From: an uncultured Clostridia bacterium
GTDB lineage: Bacteria; Bacillota; Clostridia; UBA1381
DNA length: 64,000 bases
NCBI GenBank assembly: GCA_934462945.1
Contig: CAKSJF010000001.1
Coordinates: forward strand, 1-64,000
Direction: 5' to 3'
Of the stretch, positions 25,799 through 34,852 are shown one piece after another. A program made the position numbers and the translations under genes. Numbering within the stretch: position 1 is the first letter of the stretch; each line of letters starts with the position of its first letter. The notes under the pieces were generated by a model, which saw only the letters and a program-made list of their open reading frames with translations, ran no database searches and was not told where the DNA came from.

Positions 25799-28732
25799 TC
25801 AGATCAGAACCCAGCCGGGCAGCCATTTTAAGAAATGGCGCACATACGCCGGATTGACCGGGATGCCGGTCAGAACCGGATAAAACGCACAAAACAGGAG
25901 CAGGACAGCTGCGGTGTAAAATAGCAGCGTCCTTTTTTTAATGCAGAGACGCTTTGCAGAAAGTCCGATCATCAGCACAACAAAGGGAACGGACGGGAAG
26001 TAGTGGTAGATAAAGGTTGTCCTCTCTACCGCAATCCAGGGCGCATACTGTGCCGCATAGGCAATCAGCAGAAATGCTGCCGCTTTGTCCTTTTTCCAGA
26101 TGGCAAGATAGATGCAATAAACAGCCGCCGGAATCCCGAGCCACCAGACTGCCGGGTTCCCGAACGCACTGATTCCGCCCTTTGTTCCGTCGGCAAAGCT
26201 TTGCGAATAGTACCAGATCGGACGAAGCATCAGCGGCCAGGAGAACCAGGGTGAGGAATAGGCATGTGTGCTGGATACCACGGTTTTTGAATGGTAGGTG
26301 AACATGTCGGTCTGGTTTTTTAGAATCCCCAAAATCCCCTCATGATTTGCTGCAAGGTAGGGAAGATAGGCAAGCGCATAGATAAGCGCTGGTATCACAA
26401 TAAAGAATCCCACGCATGCACCGGCTGTCCGGAAGAAATTCCGGAAAAAGGGCAGCTCTGGATTCTGGCGGTATTCTGCATACCGCTGGTGCATAGCAAG
26501 AAAGAACAGTACCCCAAGTCCCACTGTGGCATATACACCCTGCCACTTGCAGGCGATGGAAAGCCCGGTTACAATACCGCACCAGAAAAGCGGTTTTAAA
26601 GTTTTTTTGAATGGCATATCGTAAAAGCTTTTGGTGCAGTACAGATACATCAGGTAGGTTTGCAGCAAAATGAAGAAGGTTACAAAGCAATCGATGGTGG
26701 AAATCCGGGTCTGCACATAGTGCATAAAATCAAAGGCAAACCACAGAGTACAGAGTGTACACCGCCAGGTCTTTTTTAAAATTGCTTTGGAGAACAGATA
26801 AAACACCGGAATCATCAGAATCCCAAACAGCACTCCGGCAAACCGCCATCCGAACGGATTCATGCCAAACGTCCGGATGCCCAGGGAAATAAAGAATTTT
26901 CCAAGCGGCGGATGCGTCCATTCATAGACAGGCAGCTTGTGAATAAATTCGTATGCAGTTCTGGCATGATAGATTTCATCAAAATAAGTGCTGTTCTGAT
27001 AGGTACGCTGCGGCACAGTCAGCTCCTGCTCGTCGGTTAATTCAGACGGTACAGAGGAGATAGCAAGCAGGTTTCCATCCGAAAAAATACCGATTTCCCG
27101 GATGGGTACGTCCTTATCCAGGACAGAAATCTCTATGCTTTGTACCAAAAAGTCCTCGTCAATCGCAATATCCTCCCAGCAAAACACCGATAAATCCTCA
27201 GCAGAAACCGTTTTTGTCTCTCCGTTTTCTCCGGAAAGCGTCAGCTGTAAATTTCCCTTATCAGACGGCTTTTCACCCGGAAAAATGTGTACGGATGAAA
27301 TTTTCTGCGGAACAGAAAGGGTGATTTTTGCCGGATTTTCGGGTGCAATCACAGCGCCGGTCTGCGGTGCATAGCGGTCGCCGAGATTGGATAGAGCAAT
27401 GGCGGAATAGAGCAGGGTAATCACTGTCATGGAAATCCAGTCGGCTCGGAGAAACGTTGGTTTTTTTTTGCTTTTTTGCAGAGCAACCGTTTTTTTACGG
27501 ATTGGTGCGGTAGGGTAAAAGGCGGTCAGAATCAGATACACAAACAGCAGCAGATTTAAAACCGAGGCAAAAAGCACTGCCGGAGTATGATAGTATTTGT
27601 TCGGATCAGCCTGGTAGAAAAGGAGCGTATATGCCGCATTAAAAAACTGCGATGCGCTCACTGCCGCATAAAGCCGGTAGAATCTGCGTTTTCCGCTTAC
27701 AAGATACGCGCCAAGGAAAAAGAGAATTGCCGGAAATGCATAGCGGTCGTGCATTTTGACCGACAGCAGATAAACTGAAAAATATAAAAATCCGCCTACG
27801 AAAAAGAAGTTGGATTTTGCCTTTCTGCGTGATAGCAGAAAGAATGAGAGAATTGTAATCAGAATAATCAATAAGTATCCGAATAACTTTCCAAACGGAG
27901 TCAGATCAACCCAGTTCTGCCCTAATGCCGCCCAGAGATTAAAGGCATTCACGCTGAAATACGGATAGGAGGAAAGTGTGTTCTGATATTGCAAAAGCAC
28001 CTCCGAAAATCCAAACGGGAGCGATAAAAGTATCAAAAGCAGAAGTGCAGAAATTCCAAAGCTGGTATGTTTTTTGAAGTCCTTTTCCAAAACAGCATAC
28101 CGGTAATAGCCATAGAGCATCACCGGTGTCAGAATAAGCGCCTGCGGCTTGAGCAGTACTGCAATGGCAAAGACCAGGTAGGATGCCGGATTTTTTTGCA
28201 AAAGTAAAACTACTGATAGAAACAGTGCAAGCGTTAAAACAGAATCCACCTGTCCCCAAAGAGAGGAATTGAGGACAACCGCCGGGTTTAAGAGATAGCA
28301 TGCGGCAAGGAAAAATGCCGGACGCTTTTTTCCTCCAAGTTGGAAAATCAGGAGCGCGGAAAAAAGATCCGCCAGAATTGCCGGAAGCTTGATAAGCACA
28401 CGAAAAAGCGGCTCGGATGCCGGAAGAATGCTTTTTAAAAATCCGATCACCCAGAGAATATACATATATCCCGGCGGATAGTCGGTAAATGCGTCAGATC
28501 GGTAAAAGGCAGAAAATCCACCGCGAAACACCATATCCGACCATGCTGAAAAACAATTAAAATCTGATTCATACCCGCGCGATACCGCGGCAAGAACCAC
28601 TTTCAGGAGCATTCCGGATAAAAACACTCCATAGATCATTTTTTTGGATAATTCCTTTTGTGTGTGCAGGGATGGAACCACGCTCAGTCCGTAGGCAAGG
28701 ATCACTGCGGATGCAAATATTAAAAAAATCAT
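25799..28732 (-). CDS. Large GT-C membrane glycosyltransferase, PMT-type C-terminal half
   Basis: About 977 residues. The first 420 form a multi-helix membrane half resembling GT87/GT39-type mannosyltransferases (an acidic D-F-N-C-F loop near 60, PPGYMYILW). Residues about 455-590 are a soluble beta-rich insert (KISSVHIFPGEK ... REIGIFSDGN). The C-terminal half is PMT-like, with the acidic DEIYHAR motif and WTHPPLGK near 600. Such enzymes move a sugar from a polyprenyl-phosphate carrier to a protein or glycan outside the membrane. The ATG at 28732 is eight bases after AGAGG; the ATG at 28738 is too close. The two-catalytic-half fusion is noteworthy. Confidence 0.85.
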   Translation of the reverse strand: MIFLIFASAVILAYGLSVVPSLHTQKELSKKMIYGVFLSGMLLKVVLAAVSRGYESDFNCFSAWSDMVFRGGFSAFYRSDAFTDYPPGYMYILWVIGFLKSILPASEPLFRVLIKLPAILADLFSALLIFQLGGKKRPAFFLAACYLLNPAVVLNSSLWGQVDSVLTLALFLSVVLLLQKNPASYLVFAIAVLLKPQALILTPVMLYGYYRYAVLEKDFKKHTSFGISALLLLILLSLPFGFSEVLLQYQNTLSSYPYFSVNAFNLWAALGQNWVDLTPFGKLFGYLLIILITILSFFLLSRRKAKSNFFFVGGFLYFSVYLLSVKMHDRYAFPAILFFLGAYLVSGKRRFYRLYAAVSASQFFNAAYTLLFYQADPNKYYHTPAVLFASVLNLLLFVYLILTAFYPTAPIRKKTVALQKSKKKPTFLRADWISMTVITLLYSAIALSNLGDRYAPQTGAVIAPENPAKITLSVPQKISSVHIFPGEKPSDKGNLQLTLSGENGETKTVSAEDLSVFCWEDIAIDEDFLVQSIEISVLDKDVPIREIGIFSDGNLLAISSVPSELTDEQELTVPQRTYQNSTYFDEIYHARTAYEFIHKLPVYEWTHPPLGKFFISLGIRTFGMNPFGWRFAGVLFGILMIPVFYLFSKAILKKTWRCTLCTLWFAFDFMHYVQTRISTIDCFVTFFILLQTYLMYLYCTKSFYDMPFKKTLKPLFWCGIVTGLSIACKWQGVYATVGLGVLFFLAMHQRYAEYRQNPELPFFRNFFRTAGACVGFFIVIPALIYALAYLPYLAANHEGILGILKNQTDMFTYHSKTVVSSTHAYSSPWFSWPLMLRPIWYYSQSFADGTKGGISAFGNPAVWWLGIPAAVYCIYLAIWKKDKAAAFLLIAYAAQYAPWIAVERTTFIYHYFPSVPFVVLMIGLSAKRLCIKKRTLLFYTAAVLLLFCAFYPVLTGIPVNPAYVRHFLKWLPGWVLI

Positions 28733-28773
28733 AATCATTTCCTCTTTTAACAGCTTTTTCTCTTTTCCTATTT

Positions 28774-28802
28774 ATTATACTAAAAAAAATGTTTTTTTTC
28801 AA
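28774..28802 (-). promoter_or_regulatory. Sigma-A promoter of the GT-C gene
   Basis: On the minus strand TTGAAA (28802-28797), 17-bp spacer, TATAAT (28779-28774). Confidence 0.75.
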
Positions 28803-28809
28803 TCATTTT

Positions 28810-28839
28810 TTGAATAAAAAAAGAAAAACGGGGTATATA
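28810..28839 (+). promoter_or_regulatory. Candidate promoter of hpf
   Basis: TTGAAT at 28810-28815, 18-bp spacer, TATATA at 28834-28839. A second TATAAT at 28869-28874 has no good -35. Between them lies the palindrome GGAGAA-AAC-TTCTCC (28847-28861), a possible regulator site. Confidence 0.5.
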
Positions 28840-28891
28840 TAGAGTAGGAGAAAACTTCTCCAATACATTATAATACAAAGGGTGATGTTTT

Positions 28892-29431
28892 ATGAAGTTT
28901 AACTTGATCGGCAGAAGAATCACAGTCACAGACAAGATGACAGAGCATATTGAGAAAAAGCTCGGAAAGCTGGATAAGTATTTCCAGGAAGAACCGGAGA
29001 TGCGTGTTGTTTTGGGAACTATCAAGGATCAGGAATATATTGAAGCAACGCTCTATGTTGGCGGTATGATCTACCGCGCAGAGGTAACAGACAGCGATGT
29101 TTTCACAGCAACCGACCGGATTATCGATATTATTGAGCGGCAGGTGCGCCGGAATAAAACGAGACTGGAAAAGCAGATTAAGCGCGACGCAGTGGCAAAC
29201 CGTCAGCTTATTTCCGGCGAGGAATACCGGGATGGCGAGGACACGTCAGAATTCCGGATTATCAAGCGGAAACGTTTCCAGGTAAAGCCGATGGACGCAG
29301 AGGAGGCAGTCCTGCAAATGAACCTTTTGGGACACAGTTTCTTTGTATTCCGGAATAAGGATACCGATGAGATGAATGTGGTGTATAAGAGAAAGGACGG
29401 CAACTACGCGATTATTGAATCGATTGAATAA
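28892..29431 (+). CDS. hpf: Ribosome hibernation promoting factor, long form
   Basis: 179 residues. The N-terminal S30AE/YfiA domain (about 1-100, KFNLIGRRITVTDKM) binds the decoding region of the 30S subunit. The C-terminal domain (about 120-179, with IKRKRFQVKPMDAEEAV and VVYKRKDGNYAIIE) dimerises to build inactive 100S ribosomes. The presence of both domains defines the long form found in most Gram-positives. Usually induced in stationary phase. Confidence 0.95.
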   Translation: MKFNLIGRRITVTDKMTEHIEKKLGKLDKYFQEEPEMRVVLGTIKDQEYIEATLYVGGMIYRAEVTDSDVFTATDRIIDIIERQVRRNKTRLEKQIKRDAVANRQLISGEEYRDGEDTSEFRIIKRKRFQVKPMDAEEAVLQMNLLGHSFFVFRNKDTDEMNVVYKRKDGNYAIIESIE

Positions 29432-29438
29432 GCTTTTG

Positions 29439-29472
29439 ACCCGGCATGTTTCGTGCCGGGTTGACTTTTTTT
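29439..29472 (+). terminator. Terminator of hpf, overlapping the next promoter
   Basis: Stem ACCCGGCA (29439-29446) with TGCCGGGT (29454-29461), then TGAC and T7. The -35 box of the next gene, TTGACT at 29461-29466, starts in the last base of this stem. Confidence 0.8.
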
Positions 29473-29489
29473 ATCGCATATGTTATACT
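29461..29489 (+). promoter_or_regulatory. Sigma-A promoter of the histidine phosphatase gene
   Basis: TTGACT at 29461-29466, 17-bp spacer, TATACT at 29484-29489, 31 bases before the ATG. Confidence 0.75.
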
Positions 29490-29520
29490 AAAGAAAATAG
29501 AAGAAATGGTGGGAAGAAAC

Positions 29521-30162
29521 ATGACAACAATGATTTTTGTCCGGCACGGACAAAGCCTGGGCAATTTGCAAAAAAAATTTTTAGGACATACCGATCTGGA
29601 TTTGTCGGAATTGGGTTATCAGCAGGCAGAGTGTGCAGGAGCGTACATCGCAGAGCATTATGTGGTTGATAAAATTTATGCAAGCGATTTAATTCGTGCC
29701 TATCACACAGCCGAGGCGGCGGCAAAGCGTTTGCAGCTGCCGATTATCAAAGAACCAAAGCTTCGGGAAATCTATGCCGGAGACTGGGAGAAAAAGACCT
29801 TTACCGAGCTTGAGGCGGAGTATCCAACGGAGTATCAAGCCTGGCTTTCGGATATTGGAAATGCAAAATGCACAAACGGAGAGACGGTAAAAGAACTGCA
29901 AAAGCGTGTTCTTCCGTGTGTTGAAAAAATTGCAAAGGAAGATGACGGAAAAACTGTCCTGATTGCGACCCATGCCACGGTTTTGCGTGTTTTGGAATGT
30001 GCATGGCGCGGAAAAACACTTGATGAAATGAAACATTTCCCTTGGGTGCGGAATGCATCTGTCAGCGTTGTCACTTATGAGAACGGAAAGTGGACAATTC
30101 AGAAAATCGGAGACGATTCCTTTTTAAAAGAACTGGCAAGCGGACTTCCTGCAAATGTGTAG
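29521..30162 (+). CDS. Histidine phosphatase superfamily protein (phosphoglycerate-mutase-like)
   Basis: 213 residues. The catalytic RHG motif is in MIFVRHGQS close to the N-terminus; the second histidine is in ATHATVLRVL. This is the dPGM/CobC/PhoE type fold. Without a cobalamin or glycolytic neighbour the substrate is open: it could be a broad phosphatase. GGTGGGAAG precedes the ATG at 29521; the ATG at 29530 is a possible alternative. A bidirectional terminator follows. Confidence 0.85.
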   Translation: MTTMIFVRHGQSLGNLQKKFLGHTDLDLSELGYQQAECAGAYIAEHYVVDKIYASDLIRAYHTAEAAAKRLQLPIIKEPKLREIYAGDWEKKTFTELEAEYPTEYQAWLSDIGNAKCTNGETVKELQKRVLPCVEKIAKEDDGKTVLIATHATVLRVLECAWRGKTLDEMKHFPWVRNASVSVVTYENGKWTIQKIGDDSFLKELASGLPANV

Positions 30163-30169
30163 AAAATAA

Positions 30170-30198
30170 CCCCGGTGCAATAAAAAGCTGCACCGGGG
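30170..30198. terminator. Bidirectional terminator between convergent genes
   Basis: Ten-base stem CCCCGGTGCA (30170-30179) with TGCACCGGGG (30189-30198), between the phosphatase and SGNH hydrolase genes, which converge here. Confidence 0.75.
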
Positions 30199-30208
30199 AT
30201 AGTTGTTT

Positions 30209-30829
30209 TTACAGGTTTTCTACGTTTTTTAAGATTTCTGCTGCTAACATGTCGTAAAGCTCCGGCAGGGGATGGATGCCGTCCGGGGAAAGCAGATCGC
30301 GGTGTGCGTCTACAATTGAGTAAAAATCAATGACCGGAACGCCGTAGGTTTCTGCTAATTCCAACGCAACCTTGTTCCGGGAGATTACGCGCTCGTTTTC
30401 GTCCTCTTTTCTTAATGCGGTGGTTAAAATGAGAAAAAGCTTTGAATCCGGATAGGATTTCTGCAAATGTGCAATCATATTTCCGTAAGCTGCTTTATAT
30501 TCTGTTTCGTCCTTTAAATGCCAGCCGTGCAGACCGTTGTTTAAAAGAATTGCCGCTGGTGTGGACGGCAGCTGCTGATAGAAAAGATCTACCGCCGGGA
30601 TTAAGTATGGATTGTCAATACTTTTTGAACTGCCGAAACCGTCAAAAAAGATTGTTTCGCCTGATTTTGCAGTTGCAACCTGTCTTGTTCCGCAGGAAAT
30701 CGAATCCCCGATCCAGAAAACACGCTTGCTCTTTGTGTCGTTTGCGTGGTCGATCCAGGTATTGTCCCATTCGTAGGTTTCGTATGCCTCTGATAATGCG
30801 CCCTTGTTTTCATAAGTAAAATTGCTCAT
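30209..30829 (-). CDS. SGNH/GDSL hydrolase family protein
   Basis: 206 residues. The block I serine is in WIGDSISCG near residue 30, a glycine/asparagine block in LLNNGLHGWH, and the catalytic Asp and His in SPDGIHPLP near the C-terminus. These are the SGNH esterase signatures. No signal peptide, so it probably acts on a cytosolic ester, perhaps acetylated sugars. GGAGG lies six bases before the ATG. It has its own promoter facing away from gyrA. Confidence 0.85.
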   Translation of the reverse strand: MSNFTYENKGALSEAYETYEWDNTWIDHANDTKSKRVFWIGDSISCGTRQVATAKSGETIFFDGFGSSKSIDNPYLIPAVDLFYQQLPSTPAAILLNNGLHGWHLKDETEYKAAYGNMIAHLQKSYPDSKLFLILTTALRKEDENERVISRNKVALELAETYGVPVIDFYSIVDAHRDLLSPDGIHPLPELYDMLAAEILKNVENL

Positions 30830-30855
30830 GGTATTCCTCCGTTTGTTTTTTCCTT

Positions 30856-30884
30856 AGTATATCATAACTTTTTTCAAAAGTCAA
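30856..30884 (-). promoter_or_regulatory. Sigma-A promoter of the SGNH hydrolase gene
   Basis: Minus strand TTGACT (30884-30879), 17-bp spacer, TATACT (30861-30856). Confidence 0.78.
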
Positions 30885-30940
30885 TGAAGAAATGTATCAA
30901 TTTTATGTAGAAATTATCCTTTCTCATAGAAAATTAATGC

Positions 30941-30969
30941 TTGCAATTCCGGTAAATTTATGATATAAT
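30941..30969 (+). promoter_or_regulatory. Sigma-A promoter of gyrA
   Basis: TTGCAA at 30941-30946, 17-bp spacer, TATAAT at 30964-30969. The leader (about 64 bases) contains a small TGCCC/GGGCA hairpin (30990-31010). Confidence 0.75.
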
Positions 30970-31039
30970 TAATAGGATAGGAAAAACTTTGCCCATATAG
31001 AGACGGGGCAGAGATTGGAAATTAGGAGGGACCCCTCAG

Positions 31040-33535
31040 ATGGCGAAAAAAACAAAGGAAAAGGCGTTTGACATGTCGATTCTGGATCACCAGAAAATTG
31101 TTGGTGTGGAATTGGATTCCGAAATGAAAACCGCCTATATTAATTATGCCATGAGCGTTATCGTAAGCCGCGCTCTGCCGGACGTGCGTGACGGTTTAAA
31201 GCCGGTTCAGCGGCGTATTTTGTACGATATGTTCCTGGAAAATTTATTTTATGAAAATGATTTCAGAAAATCGGCAACAACGGTTGGTTCTGTGCTCGGA
31301 CGTTTTCATCCGCACGGCGACAGCTCGGTGTACGATGCGATGGTTCGTATGGCGCAGGACTTTTCTCTGCGTTATCCGTTAGTACTTGGTAAGGGTAACT
31401 TTGGTTCGGTAGACGGAGATCCCCCTGCTGCTTACCGTTACACCGAGGCAAAAATGGCAAAGATGTCGGCTGAAATGCTGTCGGATATTAAAAAGAACAC
31501 GGTTGACTTTGTTCCGAACTATGATGATAAGCACCAGGAGCCGGACGTTTTGCCGTCCCGTTTCCCAAACCTTCTGGTGAACGGTTCAACCGGTATTGCG
31601 GTTGGTATGGCAACGAATATTCCGCCGCATAATCTGCGTGAGGTAATTGACGGTATTATTGCAACGATTGAAGATCCGGAAATCACAATCGAAGAACTTA
31701 TGAACTATATCAAAGGTCCGGATTTCCCGACTGGCGGTATCATTATGGGCAGAAGCGGAATCCGCCAGGCATACACCACCGGGCGCGGCAGAATCTATGT
31801 CCGTGCAAAGGCAGAAATTGAGGAAGAAGAAAACAGAATTGTTGTGACCGAACTTCCGTATCAGGTGAATAAGGCAAGACTGGCAAAGTATATTAACGAA
31901 TTGGTGCGCGACGGAAAAATCGACGGAATCACCTCTACACGGGATGAATCCGACACAAACATGCGCCTGATTATTAATTTAAAGCGCGATGCAAACGCAC
32001 ATGTTGTTTTAAATAACCTGTACAAGTTTACGCAAATGCAGGAAACGTTTGGTATCATTATGCTGGCGCTGGTAGACAAGCAGCCAAAGATTCTGAATCT
32101 GCGTGAAATGATTGATTATTATATTGCGCATCAGGAGGACGTGATTGTCCGCCGGACGAAGTTTGATTTAAAGGAAAACGAAGATCATGCACATCTGTTA
32201 GAGGGTTACCGGATTGCGATTGACAATATTGATGAAGTCATTGAACTGATCCGTTCCTCCAAAACGATTCCTGAGGCAAAGGAAGCATTAATGGCGCGCT
32301 TTACGCTTTCTGAAGTGCAGGCAACAGCCATTGTGCAGATGCAGTTGGGACGTCTTTCCGGCATGGAGCGCGATAAGATTGAGGCAGATTACCAGGAGAC
32401 GATGGAAAAAATCAAGTCTCTGCGCGAGATCCTGGCGGATGAAAAGCTTGTTTTGAAGATTGTCAGGGAAGATCTGGAGCGAATTCGGGATAAATACGGA
32501 GATGACCGACGGACAGAAATCAGTATGGTCAGCACAGAATTAGATATTGACGATCTGATTGATGAGGAAGAAATTGTTGTCACCATGACGCATAACGGCT
32601 ATATCAAGCGTGTGCCGGTGGATACCTACAAATCCCAGCGGCGCGGCGGACGCGGCATTGCCGGCATGGCAACCCGTGAGGAGGACTTTGTGGAACAGCT
32701 TCTGACCACCTCCACGCATGATAAGCTCCTGTTCTTCACAACGCGCGGCGTGGTATATCAGCTAAAAGGCTATCAGATTCCGGAGGCAGGCAGACAGGCA
32801 AAGGGAACAGCTGTTGTAAACCTCCTGCCGCTTGAGAGCGGTGAAAAGGTTACCGCTATGATTCCGGTTTCTGAATTTGTAGAGGATCAGTATTTAACCT
32901 TTGTTACAAAGAACGGTACAATTAAGAAAACTGATCTGATGGATTATTCCAGAATCCGCACCGGAGGCTTGCGTGCAATTGAACTGTTGGCAGAGGATGA
33001 ACTTATCCAGGTGCTCTTAACAGACGGTGATGCAAAAATTATGATCGCATCGCACGGCGGTATGGCAATCTGCTTTAACGAGCAGGATGTCCGCCCAATG
33101 GGCAGAACTGCACGCGGTGTGCGCGGAATCCGTTTAAAAGAGGACGATTATGTAATCGGTGCATGTATCGTGGAGGAGGGCGCAAAGCTCTTAGCAGTTA
33201 CTGAAAACGGTTACGGTAAAAAGACAGAATTTTCAGAATATAAGGTTCAGACCCGCGGCGGTCAGGGAATTTACACCTACCGGATTACCGAGAAAACCGG
33301 TCAGCTTGCCGGACTGTGTGCCGTTACCGACACGGACGATTTAATGCTCATCACCTCGGACGGTGTTGTGATCCGGATGGATTCCACAGAAATCAGCACC
33401 TACGGACGTCAGACACAGGGTGTACGCATTATGCGGCTTGCAGACGGTGTAAAGGTAGTCAGCATGACCAAAACCGATCATGAGGAAGAAACAGAGGAGA
33501 CAGAAGAACCGGATGGAACTCCTAACGAAGAATAG
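31040..33535 (+). CDS. gyrA: DNA gyrase subunit A
   Basis: 831 residues. With GyrB it introduces negative supercoils. The catalytic tyrosine is Y134 in [10 protein letters not shown], corresponding to E. coli Y122 with a 12-residue N-terminal offset. The quinolone-determining positions equivalent to S83 and D87 are S95 and D99, so both wild-type residues are kept. The GyrA box QRRGGRG in the C-terminal beta-pinwheel marks this as gyrase and not topoisomerase IV. An acidic Glu-rich tail ends the protein. gyrB is not adjacent. The ATG follows AGGAGGG; two cyclophilin genes follow at 15 and 19 bases, suggesting one operon. Confidence 0.96.
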   Translation: MAKKTKEKAFDMSILDHQKIVGVELDSEMKTAYINYAMSVIVSRALPDVRDGLKPVQRRILYDMFLENLFYENDFRKSATTVGSVLGRFHPHGDSSVYDAMVRMAQDFSLRYPLVLGKGNFGSVDGDPPAAYRYTEAKMAKMSAEMLSDIKKNTVDFVPNYDDKHQEPDVLPSRFPNLLVNGSTGIAVGMATNIPPHNLREVIDGIIATIEDPEITIEELMNYIKGPDFPTGGIIMGRSGIRQAYTTGRGRIYVRAKAEIEEEENRIVVTELPYQVNKARLAKYINELVRDGKIDGITSTRDESDTNMRLIINLKRDANAHVVLNNLYKFTQMQETFGIIMLALVDKQPKILNLREMIDYYIAHQEDVIVRRTKFDLKENEDHAHLLEGYRIAIDNIDEVIELIRSSKTIPEAKEALMARFTLSEVQATAIVQMQLGRLSGMERDKIEADYQETMEKIKSLREILADEKLVLKIVREDLERIRDKYGDDRRTEISMVSTELDIDDLIDEEEIVVTMTHNGYIKRVPVDTYKSQRRGGRGIAGMATREEDFVEQLLTTSTHDKLLFFTTRGVVYQLKGYQIPEAGRQAKGTAVVNLLPLESGEKVTAMIPVSEFVEDQYLTFVTKNGTIKKTDLMDYSRIRTGGLRAIELLAEDELIQVLLTDGDAKIMIASHGGMAICFNEQDVRPMGRTARGVRGIRLKEDDYVIGACIVEEGAKLLAVTENGYGKKTEFSEYKVQTRGGQGIYTYRITEKTGQLAGLCAVTDTDDLMLITSDGVVIRMDSTEISTYGRQTQGVRIMRLADGVKVVSMTKTDHEEETEETEEPDGTPNEE

Positions 33536-33550
33536 AAAGGAAGAAAAATC

Positions 33551-34198
33551 ATGAAAAAATTTCTTACAATTTTAATGTCAGTGATGATTTTAGCGGCTGT
33601 TTGCGTTGGATGCGGCAGCCAGGATCAAAAGAAAGAAGAACCGAGCGCGTCTCCGAGCGCAAGCGCAGAAACAAAGGGTGACGATGCAAGCGCACCGGCA
33701 GAGGATTTATATGCAGAGACTATCCATTTCACCATTGAAATGGAGGATGGCGGTGTGATGAAGGGTGAGCTTTATCCGAAACTTGCGCCGGCAACGGTAG
33801 ATAATTTTGTGAAGTTAGCCAAGGAAGGTTTCTACGACGGTCTGATTTTCCACCGCGTTATTCCGGGATTCATGATCCAGGGCGGCGGCTATGACAAGGA
33901 TATGAAAGAAAAGCCGGCAGATTCCATTAAGGGTGAATTTAAGTCCAACGGCTTTACTAATGAGCTGAAGCACACACGCGGCGTCATCTCTATGGCAAGA
34001 ACGAACGATCCGGACAGTGCGTCGAGTCAGTTCTTTATTATGCATGCAGACGCTCCGCATTTGGACGGAGAATACGCAGCATTCGGAAAAATTACCGAGG
34101 GATTGGATATTATTGACGAAATTGCAGAAACCGAAACTGCTACAAACGATATCCCGGTCAACCCGCAGGTGATCAAATCCATTACCATTCAGGACTAA
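33551..34198 (+). CDS. Peptidyl-prolyl cis-trans isomerase, cyclophilin type, predicted lipoprotein
   Basis: 215 residues. A signal peptide of about 21 residues ends in a lipobox-like CVGC, followed by a Ser/Ala/Glu-rich linker (about 25-58) and a cyclophilin domain (FHRVIPGFMIQGG, SSQFFIMHADAPHLDG). It would fold proteins at the outer face of the membrane. The domain is closely related to the next gene, so the pair probably arose by duplication with gain of a secretion signal in this copy. The lipobox -3 residue is Cys instead of the usual Leu/Val/Ile, so lipidation is likely but not certain. Confidence 0.92.
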   Translation: MKKFLTILMSVMILAAVCVGCGSQDQKKEEPSASPSASAETKGDDASAPAEDLYAETIHFTIEMEDGGVMKGELYPKLAPATVDNFVKLAKEGFYDGLIFHRVIPGFMIQGGGYDKDMKEKPADSIKGEFKSNGFTNELKHTRGVISMARTNDPDSASSQFFIMHADAPHLDGEYAAFGKITEGLDIIDEIAETETATNDIPVNPQVIKSITIQD

Positions 34199-34217
34199 TT
34201 GCAGAAAGGAACAGAAT

Positions 34218-34694
34218 ATGAACATTACCATTACGATGAGAGACGGCGGTGTGATGAAAGGGGAGCTTTATCCGGAAATTGCACCGATTACGGTAGAAAA
34301 TTTTTTAAAGCTTTGTGAGGACAATTTCTTCTCCGGTCTGATTTTCCACCGTGTGATTGCCGGATTTATGATCCAGGGCGGCGGCTATGATGAAAACGGA
34401 CAGCATAAGGAGGCGGATGCCATTAAGGGCGAATTTGATGCAAACGGCGTTCCGAATCCGTTAAAGCATACCCGGGGAGTACTGTCGATGGCGAGAACCT
34501 CTTTCCCGAACAGTGCGTCGAGCCAGTTCTTTATTATGCATCAGGACGCGCCGCATTTAGACGGACAGTATGCTGCGTTTGGTAAAATTACAGAGGGATT
34601 AGATGTGGTTGACCGCATTGCAGAAACTCCGACCAATTTTTCTGATGAGCCGATTGAACCGCAGATTATCGAATCTATTCTTGTAGAGGAATAA
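34218..34694 (+). CDS. Peptidyl-prolyl cis-trans isomerase, cyclophilin type, cytosolic
   Basis: 158 residues containing only the cyclophilin domain (FHRVIAGFMIQGG, SSQFFIMHQDAPHLDG). No signal sequence, so it is cytosolic. It accelerates proline isomerisation in folding proteins. AGAAAGG precedes the ATG; a terminator follows the stop. Confidence 0.95.
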   Translation: MNITITMRDGGVMKGELYPEIAPITVENFLKLCEDNFFSGLIFHRVIAGFMIQGGGYDENGQHKEADAIKGEFDANGVPNPLKHTRGVLSMARTSFPNSASSQFFIMHQDAPHLDGQYAAFGKITEGLDVVDRIAETPTNFSDEPIEPQIIESILVEE

Positions 34695-34700
34695 CAAATA

Positions 34701-34731
34701 GCCGGAGTAAACCTTATTTACTCCGGCGTTT
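34701..34731 (+). terminator. Terminator of the gyrA-cyclophilin operon
   Basis: Eleven-base stem GCCGGAGTAAA (34701-34711) with TTTACTCCGGC (34717-34727), followed by GTTTTG. Confidence 0.8.
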
Positions 34732-34764
34732 TGTGTATAAATCATGAATTTTTCTCAAAATTTC

Positions 34765-34793
34765 TTGACGGAGATTCGGAATAGTGGTATAAT
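34765..34793 (+). promoter_or_regulatory. Sigma-A promoter of the LCP operon
   Basis: TTGACG at 34765-34770, 17-bp spacer, TATAAT at 34788-34793, 59 bases before the TTG start. Confidence 0.85.
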
Positions 34794-34852
34794 ATGCATG
34801 TTATTGTCGAAATATAAGAAATGTTTTTGAATATCGGAATGAGGGAAAAAAT

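Noticed and set aside
28831..28836. GGGTAT as a sigma-B type -10 box for hpf
   Set aside because: No matching -35 at the right distance and the organism type is not expected to use a Bacillus-like sigma-B regulon; a sigma-A reading fits about as well.
31322..31336. Quinolone-resistance mutation in gyrA
   Set aside because: The positions equivalent to S83 and D87 are still Ser and Asp.
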